A program made the translations under genes and the position numbers. Below are positions 1 through 10,843 of a DNA stretch of 60,000 bases, piece after piece. Where the stretch lies: assembly GCF_032854445.1 (NCBI RefSeq), contig NC_088301.1, forward strand, positions 38,057,187-38,117,186. The letters run 5' to 3'. Every line of letters begins with the position of its first letter. Positions within the stretch are counted from its first letter, which is position 1. The notes under the pieces were generated by a model that was given only the letters and a program-made list of their open reading frames with translations, did no database searches and had not been told where the DNA came from. This DNA is from Liolophura sinensis. Lineage: Eukaryota > Mollusca > Polyplacophora > Chitonida > Chitonidae.

Positions 1-53
1 TATTTCCCAGAATACTTCCTTCCATGTCACCATTTTCAGACTCTTGCTGTTTC
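1..53 (-). CDS. POLR1A: POLR1A exon 5 (partial, cut by window edge)
   Basis: An acceptor at CTTCCTTAG restores the phase 2 frame from exon 4 and opens KQQESENGDMEGSILGN, a polar acidic linker like those between conserved blocks of RPA1. Only 53 bases are visible, so this rests on splice phase and frame rather than on a conserved motif. Confidence 0.72.
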
Positions 54-3000
54 CTAAGGAAGTAAAATCTTACAACTGTACGTTGATAATTAAGCTAGCA
101 AAACTTCCAAAAGGCAACATTTTATGCTTCAAAAGAAAAGTAACAAACGCTTTTCATATCAAAACTTTATTTACCTATATTTGCACAATAGCGACCAGTT
201 TCATTAGTGCAGGAAACTTGAGTGACATACTGTTTACACACATATTTTTGTGGAAGTGAATTAAACAATTGCTAGAGTGCACAAAAGTATCATTACCACC
301 AAAAGAAAATCCAACTACTTTAGCAAAACATTCTACACTTGATAATTTTAAAATACAAAATATGGCTGAATAAATTTCAGACATACCTTCTCATTTCCAT
401 AGCCTTCTTCATTGTGTCAGCCATAGCAACCTGTTGTTGTTCTTTGGTACGACTGAACACACAAATTTTACAGTTGTTTTCAGCCCGGAGTGTTCTCAAG
501 AACATTTGACAATGGGGGCACTTTCCTCTGCCACCAAAATTGTTCTTCAAAAAAACTTTAATTAGCTCTTTTTTCACCTCCACTATATTCTTCACATTTT
601 CAAATGTATTGCGCCTCTCAGCTGAAACAAATACCAATAAGCACATGGTCCATTTTAAATTAATGCATTTTAACTAAGGACAATGGTCTGGAGGTTTACA
701 ATACACTTTCTACCATTCATACAATGTCAGTCTTACCTATTTATTTCACACAAAGTTACTGAACACATTTTTCACTTTCATTTTATTTTGCCTGAACAAT
801 ATACTTGTTCCCTATGCTTGGAAGACCTGTTTGGAAGGGGTTTTTTTTCCACGTTTCCACACACATACACATGTATGCTTCAAGGTTTCCTCAGAGGGTT
901 TTGTTTATTTAATTTATTTATTTATTTGATTTGTGCGACTGATTGAAAAATATTTTCGGCCAGCATTATGATTGGAGTAATTTGAGAAGAGGAAGCATGA
1001 ACTGGAGCTGGTTTTATTGTCGAGAAACTATGTTTAATTTCCATAGGATATTTTTTAAATATTTTAGCTTTTCTGAAATGTGTATTTTGATCAGGCGAAA
1101 AAAAAAAAAGTTGCAAATGGTATATGTTTTCCACGTTACTGCACAGAAAACAGATGGTTAGCAGTCAGTGCCTTCACGGTGTCTCACTCAAAATATTAAA
1201 AAAACATATATATAAAAAAAACTGATTGGTTTACAGCTGGATATATTAGCGCTGGGGGCAGCCTTTAGTTATGGGTTGTAAGGAATGAAGGAAGTGAAGG
1301 AAACTGGAGTGCTGGAGATAAATTATCAACCTTTGGCAAGTTACTTACACACTCAAACTCAAACCATCCCATGTGTGACAGAGATAAATGAATACACACT
1401 TCATGTATACTGGTGGAAGACAATTGCACCAATACACGACAAACAACGACAGCAGGTCAATCTACACATGCCCTGTCCAAGAATGGGATTGAACCTACAC
1501 CCTGAGTCTCAAATTTATCCAAAGACAAGCACCCCAACTATTATAGGGCATATACTAGAAATAACTTTGGATACTTTCTCACAATCTGCATTTAATGGAA
1601 CATCCCATAATATTGCTACTGGTACTGTGTCCAATTTCTTGAAGCACAGTCAGCCCAGAAAGCCCTTAACTACAATTACAATATCTGTTATAGGGCCAAT
1701 TCCATCAAAGCCTTTTCAGATTTCAGTCAAAATTTAAAACCTCCTCACAACGCTCAGTGTTCGGTACTGGGAAATTTATACACATTTGTCCTCTGATCAA
1801 ATTTATCAGGTGGTCAAAATTTTAATTTATACAGCCCCAACTTGAACTACCATGACAAAATATGTTAAAGTGACATGCAGTGCACTTAACTACGTAACAC
1901 TAAAGTATGCTTCATGAAACTGAGGGCAGAACTTTTTTTACCTCTGACTTTATTTGTGTACTCTCCAAGCTTCTGCTGAATGACTTCCTCACTGGGATTG
2001 GTTTCCACGGCAAGGAGCTCCCCCATGATGTCCCTCAGGTGACCCACAGCTGGCAAGCACCCCAGCTCAAGAACTTTTAACTCATGGATGAACAAGATGG
2101 ACTGTGCAGTTGAAGCTTGAAGGCGATGGCAGTGGAAGCATGTCCCTCTCAAGATCTGACAGTTATCGGAATTACTTATTTATTCATGCATACTTGTACA
2201 TAATTACTTTACACAACATAAATTATGGGACTGTTGTTTTCCGTTAAAAATTTAAAACTAGCAGTCAAACCTTTTTTTTTATAAATCTACCTAATGAATC
2301 AGAATAAAGGCATCAATAGTAGAAGTTTCACCTTAATTGAAAACCTGTTTATACCTGCTGCACAAAAAACTGACAATATTTTTTGTCAGTTTCACGTGTG
2401 GAGGAAACCGAAGTGTCTGGAATAAAACACTAACTTTAAACTGGCACGCTAATCATGTCAAACCCTGCTTGTATAGGATAAACACTTCAGTTCAACCAAT
2501 ATAACTGCTGTAATGCAGGAAAACATTTCATACTTGAACTTTAACAACAGTTTTATTCAAACTAAATGTCGCTATCAAAACTGGTGTCATCATTGCCCTG
2601 AAATGCTCACCTTAATGAGAATCTGGAAGTACAATGGGTTGTAGACTGGCAGTGGCAGCTGTATGTGGCCCATGTGACCAGGACAGTAGATGTAATTCTG
2701 ACCACACGTGACACACACATCATCTCGCTCTGTAGGACCTGAGACAATATAAGGTCAAAGGTTCACACTCATGTTTAAGCCAACCTTTCAAAGTTGGACA
2801 GTGAGAGATCTTGGAAAGCATAAAGATTTCAATATGATATATTAATAAGTATAAGCACAATGGAATAAGAATGTTTTAAAAGATTTGAGAATTTTGCAAA
2901 TATTCAAAACAATCCTTAAGCAAAAAATAATAAGGCCCCTAGAAAGCATTAGTCAGATGACTGGTAATCCACATTAAGTTTCATTGTGATATAAGCAGAG

Positions 3001-3327
3001 CATTAACATCAGTCCATTAGGTGGACACTGTTGTCATTAAGTTTCACCATAAGTACCGATGTCACACAAGTCATCCTTACAGATCGACAGCCAAATTTTG
3101 AATATATTTAATATCAGCTATACACTATTGACCTTGACATTTAGTTTTAAATAAAACTCACCATACGCTGGATCATACAGTCCTCCAATGTTAGGATGAA
3201 GAAGATTGTCAAAGGATTGTGGATTTACAGCCTCCTTCACACTCAGTGCAAGAATTTCCTCCGAAGAGTAAGTTGAGAAGCCCATACTGCTTAGCCGGAA
3301 TCTTGGTACGCCATGGATCTCCATCAT
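1..3327 (-). CDS. POLR1A: RNA polymerase I largest subunit, N-terminal part (5 exons, runs off the left edge)
   Basis: This encodes the catalytic-side largest subunit of RNA polymerase I, which transcribes rRNA genes in the nucleolus. Coding exons on the minus strand are 3327-3162, 2738-2611, 2155-1942, 621-387 and 53-1 (open at the edge). All four introns are GT-AG and the phases agree, giving about 265 residues of a protein that is about 1,700 long in the family. Exon 1 reads like the RPA1 N-terminus (GFSTYSSEEILALSVKE, then GGLYDPAYG). Exon 2 carries the zinc-binding signature CVTC, then CPGHMGHI, of largest subunits. Exon 3 continues with ILRGTCFHCHRL. Exon 4 has a further CPHC, and exon 5 starts an acidic linker. 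The start at 3327 follows an in-frame TAA four codons upstream; a second ATG comes directly after, so 3324 is also possible. The Tctex1 gene lies divergently 5.2 kb away. Confidence 0.95.
54..386 (-). other. POLR1A intron 4
   Basis: A 333-base AT-rich intron with GT-AG ends. Nothing else was seen in it. Confidence 0.75.
387..621 (-). CDS. POLR1A: POLR1A exon 4
   Basis: The acceptor is TTTCAG and the donor GTATGT. The frame continues from exon 3. The exon contains a CPHC pair within KCPHCQMFLRTLRAENN, which fits the second Cys pair of the clamp zinc region in RPA1. It ends in phase 2. Confidence 0.9.
900..1016 (-). mobile_element. Degenerate SINE fragment (tail and central part)
   Basis: A run of ATTT units is followed by a GATTTGTG-type stretch, then CGGCCAGCATTATG, then GAAGCATGAACTGGAGCTGG. 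The order and wording match the near-complete copy at 29995-30238. The tRNA-like head is missing. The ATTT-rich end is the element's 3' tail, so the element points to the minus strand. Confidence 0.7.
1330..1560 (-). mobile_element. tRNA-derived SINE, second family
   Basis: Read on the minus strand, this begins with a tRNA-like head. It has an A-box-like TAGTTGGGGTGCTTG and then a good B box, GGTTCAATCCC, at 1494-1484. A non-tRNA body follows, with GTAACTTGCCAAAGGTTG near its far end. It sits in POLR1A intron 3. Its edges are estimated. Confidence 0.65.
1942..2155 (-). CDS. POLR1A: POLR1A exon 3
   Basis: The acceptor is GTCAG and the donor GTAAAA. The exon opens with ILRGTCFHCHRL, as expected straight after the clamp motif in RPA1-type subunits. 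The rest is a helical, less conserved clamp region. It ends in phase 1. Confidence 0.93.
2156..3161 (-). other. POLR1A introns 1 and 2 (flanking exon 2)
   Basis: Intron 2 is 2156-2610 and intron 1 is 2739-3161, separated by exon 2. Both are AT-rich, and I see nothing beyond the splice signals. Confidence 0.85.
2611..2738 (-). CDS. POLR1A: POLR1A exon 2 (zinc-binding clamp motif)
   Basis: The acceptor is CTCAG and the donor GTGAGC. The exon encodes CVTCGQNYIYCPGHMGHI, the Cys/His zinc site shared by the largest subunits of all RNA polymerases, and ends in phase 0. Confidence 0.95.
3162..3327 (-). CDS. POLR1A: POLR1A exon 1
   Basis: Start-codon exon. Its donor is GTGAGT and it ends in phase 1. 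It encodes the conserved N-terminal clamp segment that leads into the zinc-binding exon. Confidence 0.93.
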
Positions 3328-6300
3328 GCTATCTTATAATTGGTTCCCACTTGCAAGTTACCTCCTCTGTCCACAAATTTCCCTCAGAAACAGGACTCCT
3401 TTATCATTGTTACCTAAGGGAATATACATGTTTATCGTAAATCGAATTGTGTCAGTCAATATGTTCTTGATATAATGTGCATGTTCTATCAGTCAGTGGA
3501 TGTATGTATTTTACATTTTGAGGACAAACACCTTATACTTTAACCCATGTTACTAACAAGACCATTAAGAATGTGTACGACATACATCAATATATCTTCA
3601 TATTATCCTAACAAAGTAATTATACAGGTGTAATGTCAATTGTAGCTGCCGTGTTTTCAGGTTGGAGAAGCATGACATCATACATCTAAATAAAAAAGGA
3701 AGCTTTTACTCCATGCGCTAGCATAAACATTTTATATTACCCAGTAGCAGTGTCTAGATTTCTTGTTATGAATATGAGATTGGGCCTAATCAGATTTGTA
3801 AGAGCACAAGATCGGTTGACTTATCTGAAGGAAATCTACCTTATGCACCAGGACAGTGCAGAATCAAGTGTCAGGCGGTGTGAGTTCTCACCAAAAAGAC
3901 TATGTGTAACAGTATTTACTGTAAGGTTTTTAAGTTAAAACAGCATTTCCACAATACTGTGTATTATTTTTGTTTTTTGTCCACATATCAGGGCTCAATT
4001 TTAAGGATTTTTCCTCAGGGCAATCGTGGCCTGTCTTTGATGTTGCACAGCACAGAAATTGGCTGCCCGGACAGTTTTGTCTACAATTTTTCATTGACAG
4101 ATTGATACATGTATACGTATTTTCCCAACATGGTATTAAAACAAATAACCAACCAAAAAAAAAAAAAAAGAAACTGACACTTATTACGAGTGAGTGTTAT
4201 GGTGTCTGAAATATATCACATGACACCAGGCTGTACAATGTTTTTTCTGACTGGCTCTGACTGGCTCTACTTGTGCTACATGTATAACACTCACGTAACT
4301 AAAAGTGAAACCAGTGCTTACAGATGAAGACATGAGTCGTGTGTATATGTTGTTGTTGTAACAGAAATTCAAAAGTGATGACAACTTTAGTGAAGCCGGC
4401 TATAAATTACAGCATTAATGAATTTGTGACAGAAATAATTTCATATTTAAATACAACAATTCGAAAAGTACATGTAAATTTCGAACTTTTGAACACCTTT
4501 CTTACCATGCGAGCTATGACAAGATTGCAGCACTTGCCGAGTTCACTGTTTCATCCGTAATGGCAGTGTCAGTGAGCCCTGTCTAAGAATCTCATTTCTA
4601 AAGACATCTGGTCGCCCCCAGCTGGATTTATTTACTGACCAGAAGGACTGTCCCAAAGACATTTGAGCAGTGTCAGGCTGATGGGCATATGGCTCTTGAA
4701 AAAAGTGTAAATCACATATATAATTTTCATGTAGCTTGATTTCAGGCCGTGTGTCTCCCAGCTAACATAGCATAATGTAGTGATGGTTCCTGTGAACCAG
4801 GATAACATGATGGTCATGGGAAGGCTGAAATTTGCCCATCAAAATTTTATGTCGAGCACAAAATATTCTGAATTTGATTTTGTAAATTTAACTTTGTGTA
4901 CAAAAAGATATTTATAACTGTTTATGAGAGGGCTCTGGTATTGTTGACTCAATTTGGGCTGAGCTAAGAGTAGATCGAACATAACATTTACATTGGAAAA
5001 TACATGTGGTGTGTAATCTGAAGCCCTGTCAGAGAACAACATCATGAAGTCCACTCCAGACAATGTGGGGTCGTCTACCAGGACGCTACTGTAAACATAT
5101 TATCCCCGCTGGGTGTTTGAATGGGGATACCAGGTGGAAGGAGGGTTGGGCTTGGGTGTTAGTACCAAACTTTAATGAGGACAGTTTTCTTTTAACATAG
5201 TGGAGGGGGGCAACACAACAATGTACATGTATGGTAAATCTGGACATGCTTCTATCATAATGGCTGTGAAATTCACGCAAACCCGCAAAAATACATGTAG
5301 CCTGTTAGGTTTGATATTTTCATCGGCCAGAGGTTATTTTGCACTTGCCCGTGGAGTTAGTGTGACAGGGATTTAAGGCTTTCCATAGGGGAATTCAGTC
5401 GTCTCTGACGACCGGATAATGCTTATAACTAAGCCCTGCAAATCTTAACTGTATTTAAGTCCAATAAGAGACAACCAGATTCAGTGCTGCTGTGTAAAAT
5501 AATAACAACAGTATAACATGCTTAAACCTTGAAAATGTAATTCTTAAAACATAATTTGATAAAACACTTCGTTTCAAATTGTTGTGTATTTCTCCATGCA
5601 GGTTGTGGCACTAATTCTACTTTGATGTGATCATGCATAATTTAAATGATATGGATAAAGTTTTTGTCACATTAGCCTCGTACTTATTACTGTAGGAAAG
5701 TTTCAAAGTGCTTAGAAACTGTTTTTGTTTCATCTCTCCGGTTTATAGACCATTGCCTATTACGTTAGTGTTACTGGTTTGCAGAGAGGACCCCGGTTTG
5801 ATAGAACACAGTAACTTCACACACTGCATCCTACAGATCATTCATCCTCGATCATCAGAATACCTATAAAAAAAACTTTTGTCGTTTCATCTGATGACAT
5901 TATAACATGGTCTACACTGATGTTATACACAGAGCGTTTAAACTACTACTGTACCACATGTATAAACATGTTGTTGTTGTTGCGTTCACGAACGGATTCT
6001 GTAGTTCCTCCACGTCGCATTAAATCTGCTATTTCAATCCTCTAAGCTCTAAAATGTCATTCCCATATAAGTAGATCATTACATCCCTCACTGAAATTTA
6101 ACCAAAAACATAGAAGAAATTGTAGATTATCTTTTTGACATACCATTGCGCCAGTTGTGTTTACGAGTTACCGTCAACACGTGTGTCCGTCCACTGGCTC
6201 CAGAAGTTAACTCCCCTTCTTCGCCAAGCATTATGGTCTCTTTCACATTTGTTTGTCGCAACTTCGCCAGTAAATATTCTACCGGTATGTATTATATGGT

Positions 6301-8416
6301 GGACTTTCTACTTTAATTTTCACAATTCCATGAAATTCTTGTTATATTTGCAAGTGTTATTTTCATTTGTGTTACCCCCCGGCCCCACCACCAACTTTAA
6401 TGGTAGGCCTACTGCTGACACAGATATTATTTGAGTAAAGATAAAGTTTTAAAATGCCTGCTACCGGTACTTAATTATTAGCAACATTTTGTGTTATATA
6501 TCTCGTATGTAATAGGCCCCTATTGCTGGATATGGTGTATAAATATAATGACCTCAGTGATTAATTGCTACAACTAGCGATATCAATCAGCCAATCACGC
6601 ATGTATGAACGTACACGGTAAATAATGGTGTTCTAGCCTCTTCCAGTGTTGACAACAACAACAACAAAAAAACGAAATTTATCATTACGGCTATAGACGC
6701 ACAAAATGGAGGGCTCCGCGGTTCTATTCACAGTGCATAGCTATGATGTATTGCATAGCTATGATGTATTTGTTTGATTATTGCTGTATTTTTCCAATGC
6801 AGGTAGGCCTAGGCTACTCAGAAATGCTTCATTTAAGCCAACGCGAATGATGAGCCGGGATTCCCAGAGTAAACAAGAGTAAACAATCCTGAGCATTGGC
6901 AGGTCACTGGCGTGGGTTATAGGGGTGAACTTGACTATAGCGATTTCCATTGCAACAAAATTCATGTGAGACCACACGAACACTTGGACACTCATATACT
7001 GATAACAGCTGATGTAAAGCTCAAGGCCTGTAATACCCATTGTTTATTGAGACCATTTCTGGCGTAGTCTCTTAACACATTGAAAATGGTACATGTTGCC
7101 GCCCCGCTTGACCCTCAGCACTGAAACGATACAGTAAGAAAACAGGATTGGTTGATCCGGTGTCACTCTATGTGACCGGGTGATGTGTCATCTCTAGTGT
7201 CTTCGGTCTGATACATCAGTTGCGCCAGCACTTTAACTGGTGTCATGGATTCGCCCTGCCGCCAGAAGACACGGCAGGCCAAATTCATAAAGGTGTATTA
7301 AGGTGCGCGAGTTAAAAGGTAAACCACATATCTTAAGTGGGGGGTGGGGGTTAAAACACTATTGCTCGCTGACAACTAAGTGACTGTCTAATCCGTAAAT
7401 AAGGAGCTCAAATGATCGCTCGTTTAGCTATGCGCGGATGACTTTAGGTTACGCGTCAGCCGTGTCATTGTTCGAGAATACACTGTGACGTATTTTGGTT
7501 CGATTTTATCAAGACATTTTCTAAGGATAAGTCATTTAGTCCAATAAGGTCTACTAAACTGACGATGACCTCTACTTACTGAACACTTGATGCGCATTCC
7601 TTTTTAAATGCATGGAAATCTTTTCTTCAGAACCCCATATGATCTTTCAGTCACTCGTCTTCTTTTTCTCTGAGCGCTATTTTAACTCGATCTCTCGGTG
7701 TCCTCGGGTTGCGAACAGACGTTAAATCGAATTAGCGACACGTATATGCCGGGTCTGCAATCAAAATACCTTGGTATTCTCCAACCTGGAATTTACGGAA
7801 TAGTTTTAACTCCATAAATATTCGACAAATGGAACAAAGAAGCCATCAGTGAACAACGCCTTGGAAATGCGCAATATCGTAAAACCTGCCAACAAGTGCC
7901 TCTTATTTCTTGTGCTGTATCGGAAAAGTGAATGTCTCTTCAGAGCATAAATTACGGCAGTGACAGGATGAATAGCACTATAACACCACTCTTGTGAAAC
8001 TCGGCCTTGGATGTACACATACCTAATGAATCCCTGTTGCCATATGTCTGAAAAATTGTTGGGGCCTAAGTACGATATAAAAAAAACCAAGTACACACAC
8101 ATACAGGACTACGGTACAACTATTAAAACAAGTGGGCCTATCGCGGCCAAGTGCCATGCACTTCCCTCAGAAGCATTTGTCAGAAGCAAATGCAACTATA
8201 TATGGAGAGGAAAAAAATAATATGACAACGTTGGAACTTAATTAGCGTATATTTTTGATATGCTTCTTTGACAGTTACAATGGTCTCCCTTTACGTCTCT
8301 TTGGAATTGGATGTTTACAACTGTCATCTGGACATGTCGTAGGCCTATTACAGACTATGGTATAGCCGGTGGTATGCGGAATTTACCACTTCCCTTTTAC
8401 TGCGACTCGCTTCAGG
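3328..8416. other. Spacer between divergent POLR1A and Tctex1 genes
   Basis: About 5.1 kb with no supportable gene: the open frames here are short and lack recognisable domains. It should contain the POLR1A promoter near 3330-3500, where I saw no clear core motif. There is a TTG run at 5969, a CAA run at 6650, an exact 18-base tandem duplication at 6735-6770, and TAGGCCTA octamers at 6404, 6804 and 8340. Confidence 0.7.
6735..6770. repeat. Exact 18-base tandem duplication
   Basis: The unit GCATAGCTATGATGTATT occurs twice in direct succession, at 6735-6752 and 6753-6770. Identity suggests a recent slippage event. Confidence 0.95.
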
Positions 8417-8424
8417 TATATAAG
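8417..8424 (+). promoter_or_regulatory. TATA-box candidate of the Tctex1 gene
   Basis: TATATAAG lies 153 bases upstream of the start codon. Transcription would start near 8447-8450 and leave a 5' leader of about 130 bases. The only support is the motif and its position. Confidence 0.45.
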
Positions 8425-8491
8425 GTTTTCATATTGATCTATTTTGATCACGTGACGACTTTAACGAATAATTTGTTTCTAAATTATTTAT

Positions 8492-8506
8492 GGTTGCATG
8501 GGAGAC
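8492..8506 (+). promoter_or_regulatory. RFX X-box-like site upstream of the Tctex1 gene
   Basis: GGTTGCATGGGAGAC resembles the X-box bound by RFX factors (GTTGCCATGGNAAC), with a missing C and mismatches in the right half. RFX factors control many ciliary genes and Tctex-type light chains often serve axonemal dyneins, so the site is plausible. The match is imperfect. Confidence 0.25.
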
Positions 8507-8576
8507 GTCCTTTGGCCTCCTTTCCCATGCCAACACGTAAAACACAACATACGGCCAGTCTGTCTTCAAACTGACG

Positions 8577-9830
8577 ATGGACGACAAAGAAAACGCTGGC
8601 AAAAGGGAAAAGACACCCACGAGTAACAAAGCCCAGCGTCATTCTGCAAGTAAAGAGAAGACAATGCTTGGATTGCGAGTTGAAAAACCGGCGGTAAAAC
8701 CCAAGCCGTTAAATTTGGAAAAATTTGGGAAAGCCGCCACATCCCTGGGTCTACAAGATAGTCATCGGGAACTGAACCATGAAACCAACACAGCTCTTCA
8801 CGAGACACAAAACGATGGCCATAAATATCGCGCTCAGAGGGCTCACACCGACCTTGCCCGGCCCTCAGGACATCACTCCTATGATCATGAACGTCACGGG
8901 TATCACCGTGGACAAGAACAACTCTTTCACGACCACGGGCATCACAGGCATCATGGCCATCACCACCACCACGAGCATGGACACCGGGGAGCTCAGAACG
9001 CTCACGACTATGGACATCACGGGCACCACGCCCATGATCGCGGTCATCACGCTCATGATCGCGGTCATCACGGACACCATCTCCATGACCATGGGCATCA
9101 CGCTCACGAGCAAGGACATCGAGGACACCACCACAACCATGACCACGGCCACCATCACCATCACTATCATCAACACGATTATGGGCACCACGGGCACCAT
9201 TGTTCTCACGACCATGGGCACCAACATTCCCATGGCAATCACGAGTTGCACGGTCATCACCACCACGACCACAGTCACCATGCGTCACACCACTACGGCT
9301 ATGACACCCATGGACATGGGCACAATAGCCACCACCATGGATTCCACGCCCATCCCCATTCAGAAACATCAAGGACGATTGGAGGACGATCGCGCAGAAC
9401 GTATTCAACAGTTTCCGGCGATCACCGCCACTATTCCGGAGACAATTACAGCGTCTGCTCAGCTTGCACTGACATTGCTTGGGAGAACACATACAAAACG
9501 GAACCAGACGACGGTGTGGCAAATGGACAAATCAGGAAGATTATTTTGGATGTGTTAAAGGAAAGATTACAAGACAAACAATACGACCCTCTGGAGATGC
9601 AACTGGAGAGTCGTGCCATCAGCGACATCATCAAAGACAAGGTGAAGGCTCTCAGATTGTACCGGTTCAAGCTGGTCTGCCTGATTTACATTGGTCAAGA
9701 CAAGAAGCAATCGGTGCAGATTGGCTCCCGTTGCCTATGGGACCACAGATGCGACAGCTTCGCCACTGCCACTCTCAGATTTGGTGATTTCTACGCAACT
9801 GGGATGGTATTTGCCACTTATTTTGAGTGA
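8577..9830 (+). CDS. Tctex1-domain dynein light chain with a giant histidine-rich N-terminal region
   Basis: This is a 417-residue protein from one uninterrupted frame. An in-frame TAA at 8538-8540, with no ATG between, fixes the start. Residues 1-95 are basic and polar. Residues 97-263 form a His-rich tract (about 78 His by my count) built from GHH, HDH and AHDRGHH units, with stretches of up to five His in a row. After a Ser/Arg/Tyr linker, residues 304-417 are a Tctex1 domain: NTYKTEPDD, IRKIILDVLKERL, IGSRCLWD at 382-389, and the typical end FATYFE. The domain most resembles DYNLT5/TCTEX1D-type proteins, which dimerise and link cargo or intermediate chains in cytoplasmic or axonemal dynein. 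The His tract is not part of that family's usual architecture and could bind Zn, Cu or Ni, or act as a pH-sensitive or phase-separating region; that is inference. I see no signal peptide or membrane segment. Confidence 0.95.
   Translation: MDDKENAGKREKTPTSNKAQRHSASKEKTMLGLRVEKPAVKPKPLNLEKFGKAATSLGLQDSHRELNHETNTALHETQNDGHKYRAQRAHTDLARPSGHHSYDHERHGYHRGQEQLFHDHGHHRHHGHHHHHEHGHRGAQNAHDYGHHGHHAHDRGHHAHDRGHHGHHLHDHGHHAHEQGHRGHHHNHDHGHHHHHYHQHDYGHHGHHCSHDHGHQHSHGNHELHGHHHHDHSHHASHHYGYDTHGHGHNSHHHGFHAHPHSETSRTIGGRSRRTYSTVSGDHRHYSGDNYSVCSACTDIAWENTYKTEPDDGVANGQIRKIILDVLKERLQDKQYDPLEMQLESRAISDIIKDKVKALRLYRFKLVCLIYIGQDKKQSVQIGSRCLWDHRCDSFATATLRFGDFYATGMVFATYFE
8869..9365 (+). repeat. Histidine-codon repeat tract within the Tctex1 gene
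   Basis: About 500 bases of degenerate CAY-rich coding repeats. The clearest tandem copy is a 21-base unit, GCYCATGATCGCGGTCATCAC, at 9030-9050 and 9051-9071. It is more GC-rich than its surroundings. CAC and CAT codons are mixed, so the repeat has drifted while the histidines were kept. Confidence 0.9.
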
Positions 9831-10429
9831 TTATTTCCAGTTAAGCGCTTTGGCCGTTGATATGGTGTTTGATGAGTGAAACCCTAACATAGTTAGGATT
9901 ACGATGCTTTATCTTTGCTGTGAGACAAGTATACCCATGCCGTTTTGAGAAGTTGTGAAAGTTGCTTCTCCACCACAACAGTCATCCACTGAATCTCATA
10001 CTTAAATACTGTAAAATGTATATGAATATCACTCCATTGAGAAATGAGAACGTGTTTGTTCTTTAAATAATTATTCCACACAGTAATGAAATAGATGCCT
10101 TTGTGATATAGTGACCAAGCTTGAATTGTGTATACCGTTTGTTAGTTCTAGAATTGTATATAGGCAAACATTTGTACACATATCACACAGTCACATGCGA
10201 TATAACCTTAGAATCATGGCTGAAAAGTTGTTGAAAGAGAATGAGTATAATTGCGTTATTAAAGTTCTTTTCGGTATATAAATATTTCATCCATGCCCTT
10301 TTGAAATTTGACAGATATGTGTGTTATGTGTCAGTCTAAGTTTGAGCGGAATTAGCGAGGATATAAAGAACCTGGTGTATTCTCTATACCGTGATTATTT
10401 GTAGTGTGTTCCTTGTACATAAACTTGTA

Positions 10430-10435
10430 AATAAA
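10430..10435 (+). terminator. Poly(A) signal of the Tctex1 gene
   Basis: This is an AATAAA 600 bases after the stop codon. It closes a 3' UTR that contains no further long reading frame, and is the best candidate for 3' end formation. Confidence 0.6.
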
Positions 10436-10817
10436 CAATTTTCTAATTGCTGATGGTGTTTACTATATATTTACAGATTGGAATAATCAGTCTAACTGGT
10501 AAAATTCAGTAGTTCTATCTTTTTAAAGATATATTTTATACAATAAAATACAGTTATAACATATGCCAATGAGTTGATTAAAACGAATATCACCTCCATT
10601 TGGTTGTTAGAAACAGCAGAGACAGCCTCTCAATAAATATGGGTTGTCGATTAACTGAGTTCTTGCAAGAATCTTTATTGGTGTACTATAAACATATGCT
10701 AGTAGTTTTCCGCACTCGTTGAACTCGTTGAACTCGTTGATCGGGTGAGAATTAATGGGTCACATAAGTGAAATGCTGTGAGTTTCATGCCGAAGCCTGG
10801 AGGTTATTCCGAATACA

Positions 10818-10843
10818 CCAGTTTCAACCTTCCTTGAAACTGG
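10818..10843. repeat. Perfect 10-bp inverted repeat
   Basis: CCAGTTTCAA, a six-base loop, then TTGAAACTGG. It lies 380 bases past the poly(A) signal of the Tctex1 gene, just before a CAAT-rich tail-like stretch (AATCGATCAATCAATCAA). This could be the end of an old transposon. Confidence 0.85.

Larger units (their letters stand above)
622..1941 (-). other. POLR1A intron 3
   Basis: A 1.3 kb GT-AG intron. It holds two SINE-derived pieces, listed separately at 900-1016 and 1330-1560. The 150-codon plus-strand open frame at 1285-1737 lies over the second SINE and is not treated as a gene. Confidence 0.85.

Noticed and set aside
1285-1737. 150-codon plus-strand open frame
   Set aside because: It lies across a SINE in a POLR1A intron and has no domain or splice context of its own.
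8566-9522. 318-codon minus-strand frame rich in Asp, Gly, Arg and His
   Set aside because: It is the complement of the His-codon repeat. The plus-strand frame has the real Tctex1 domain.
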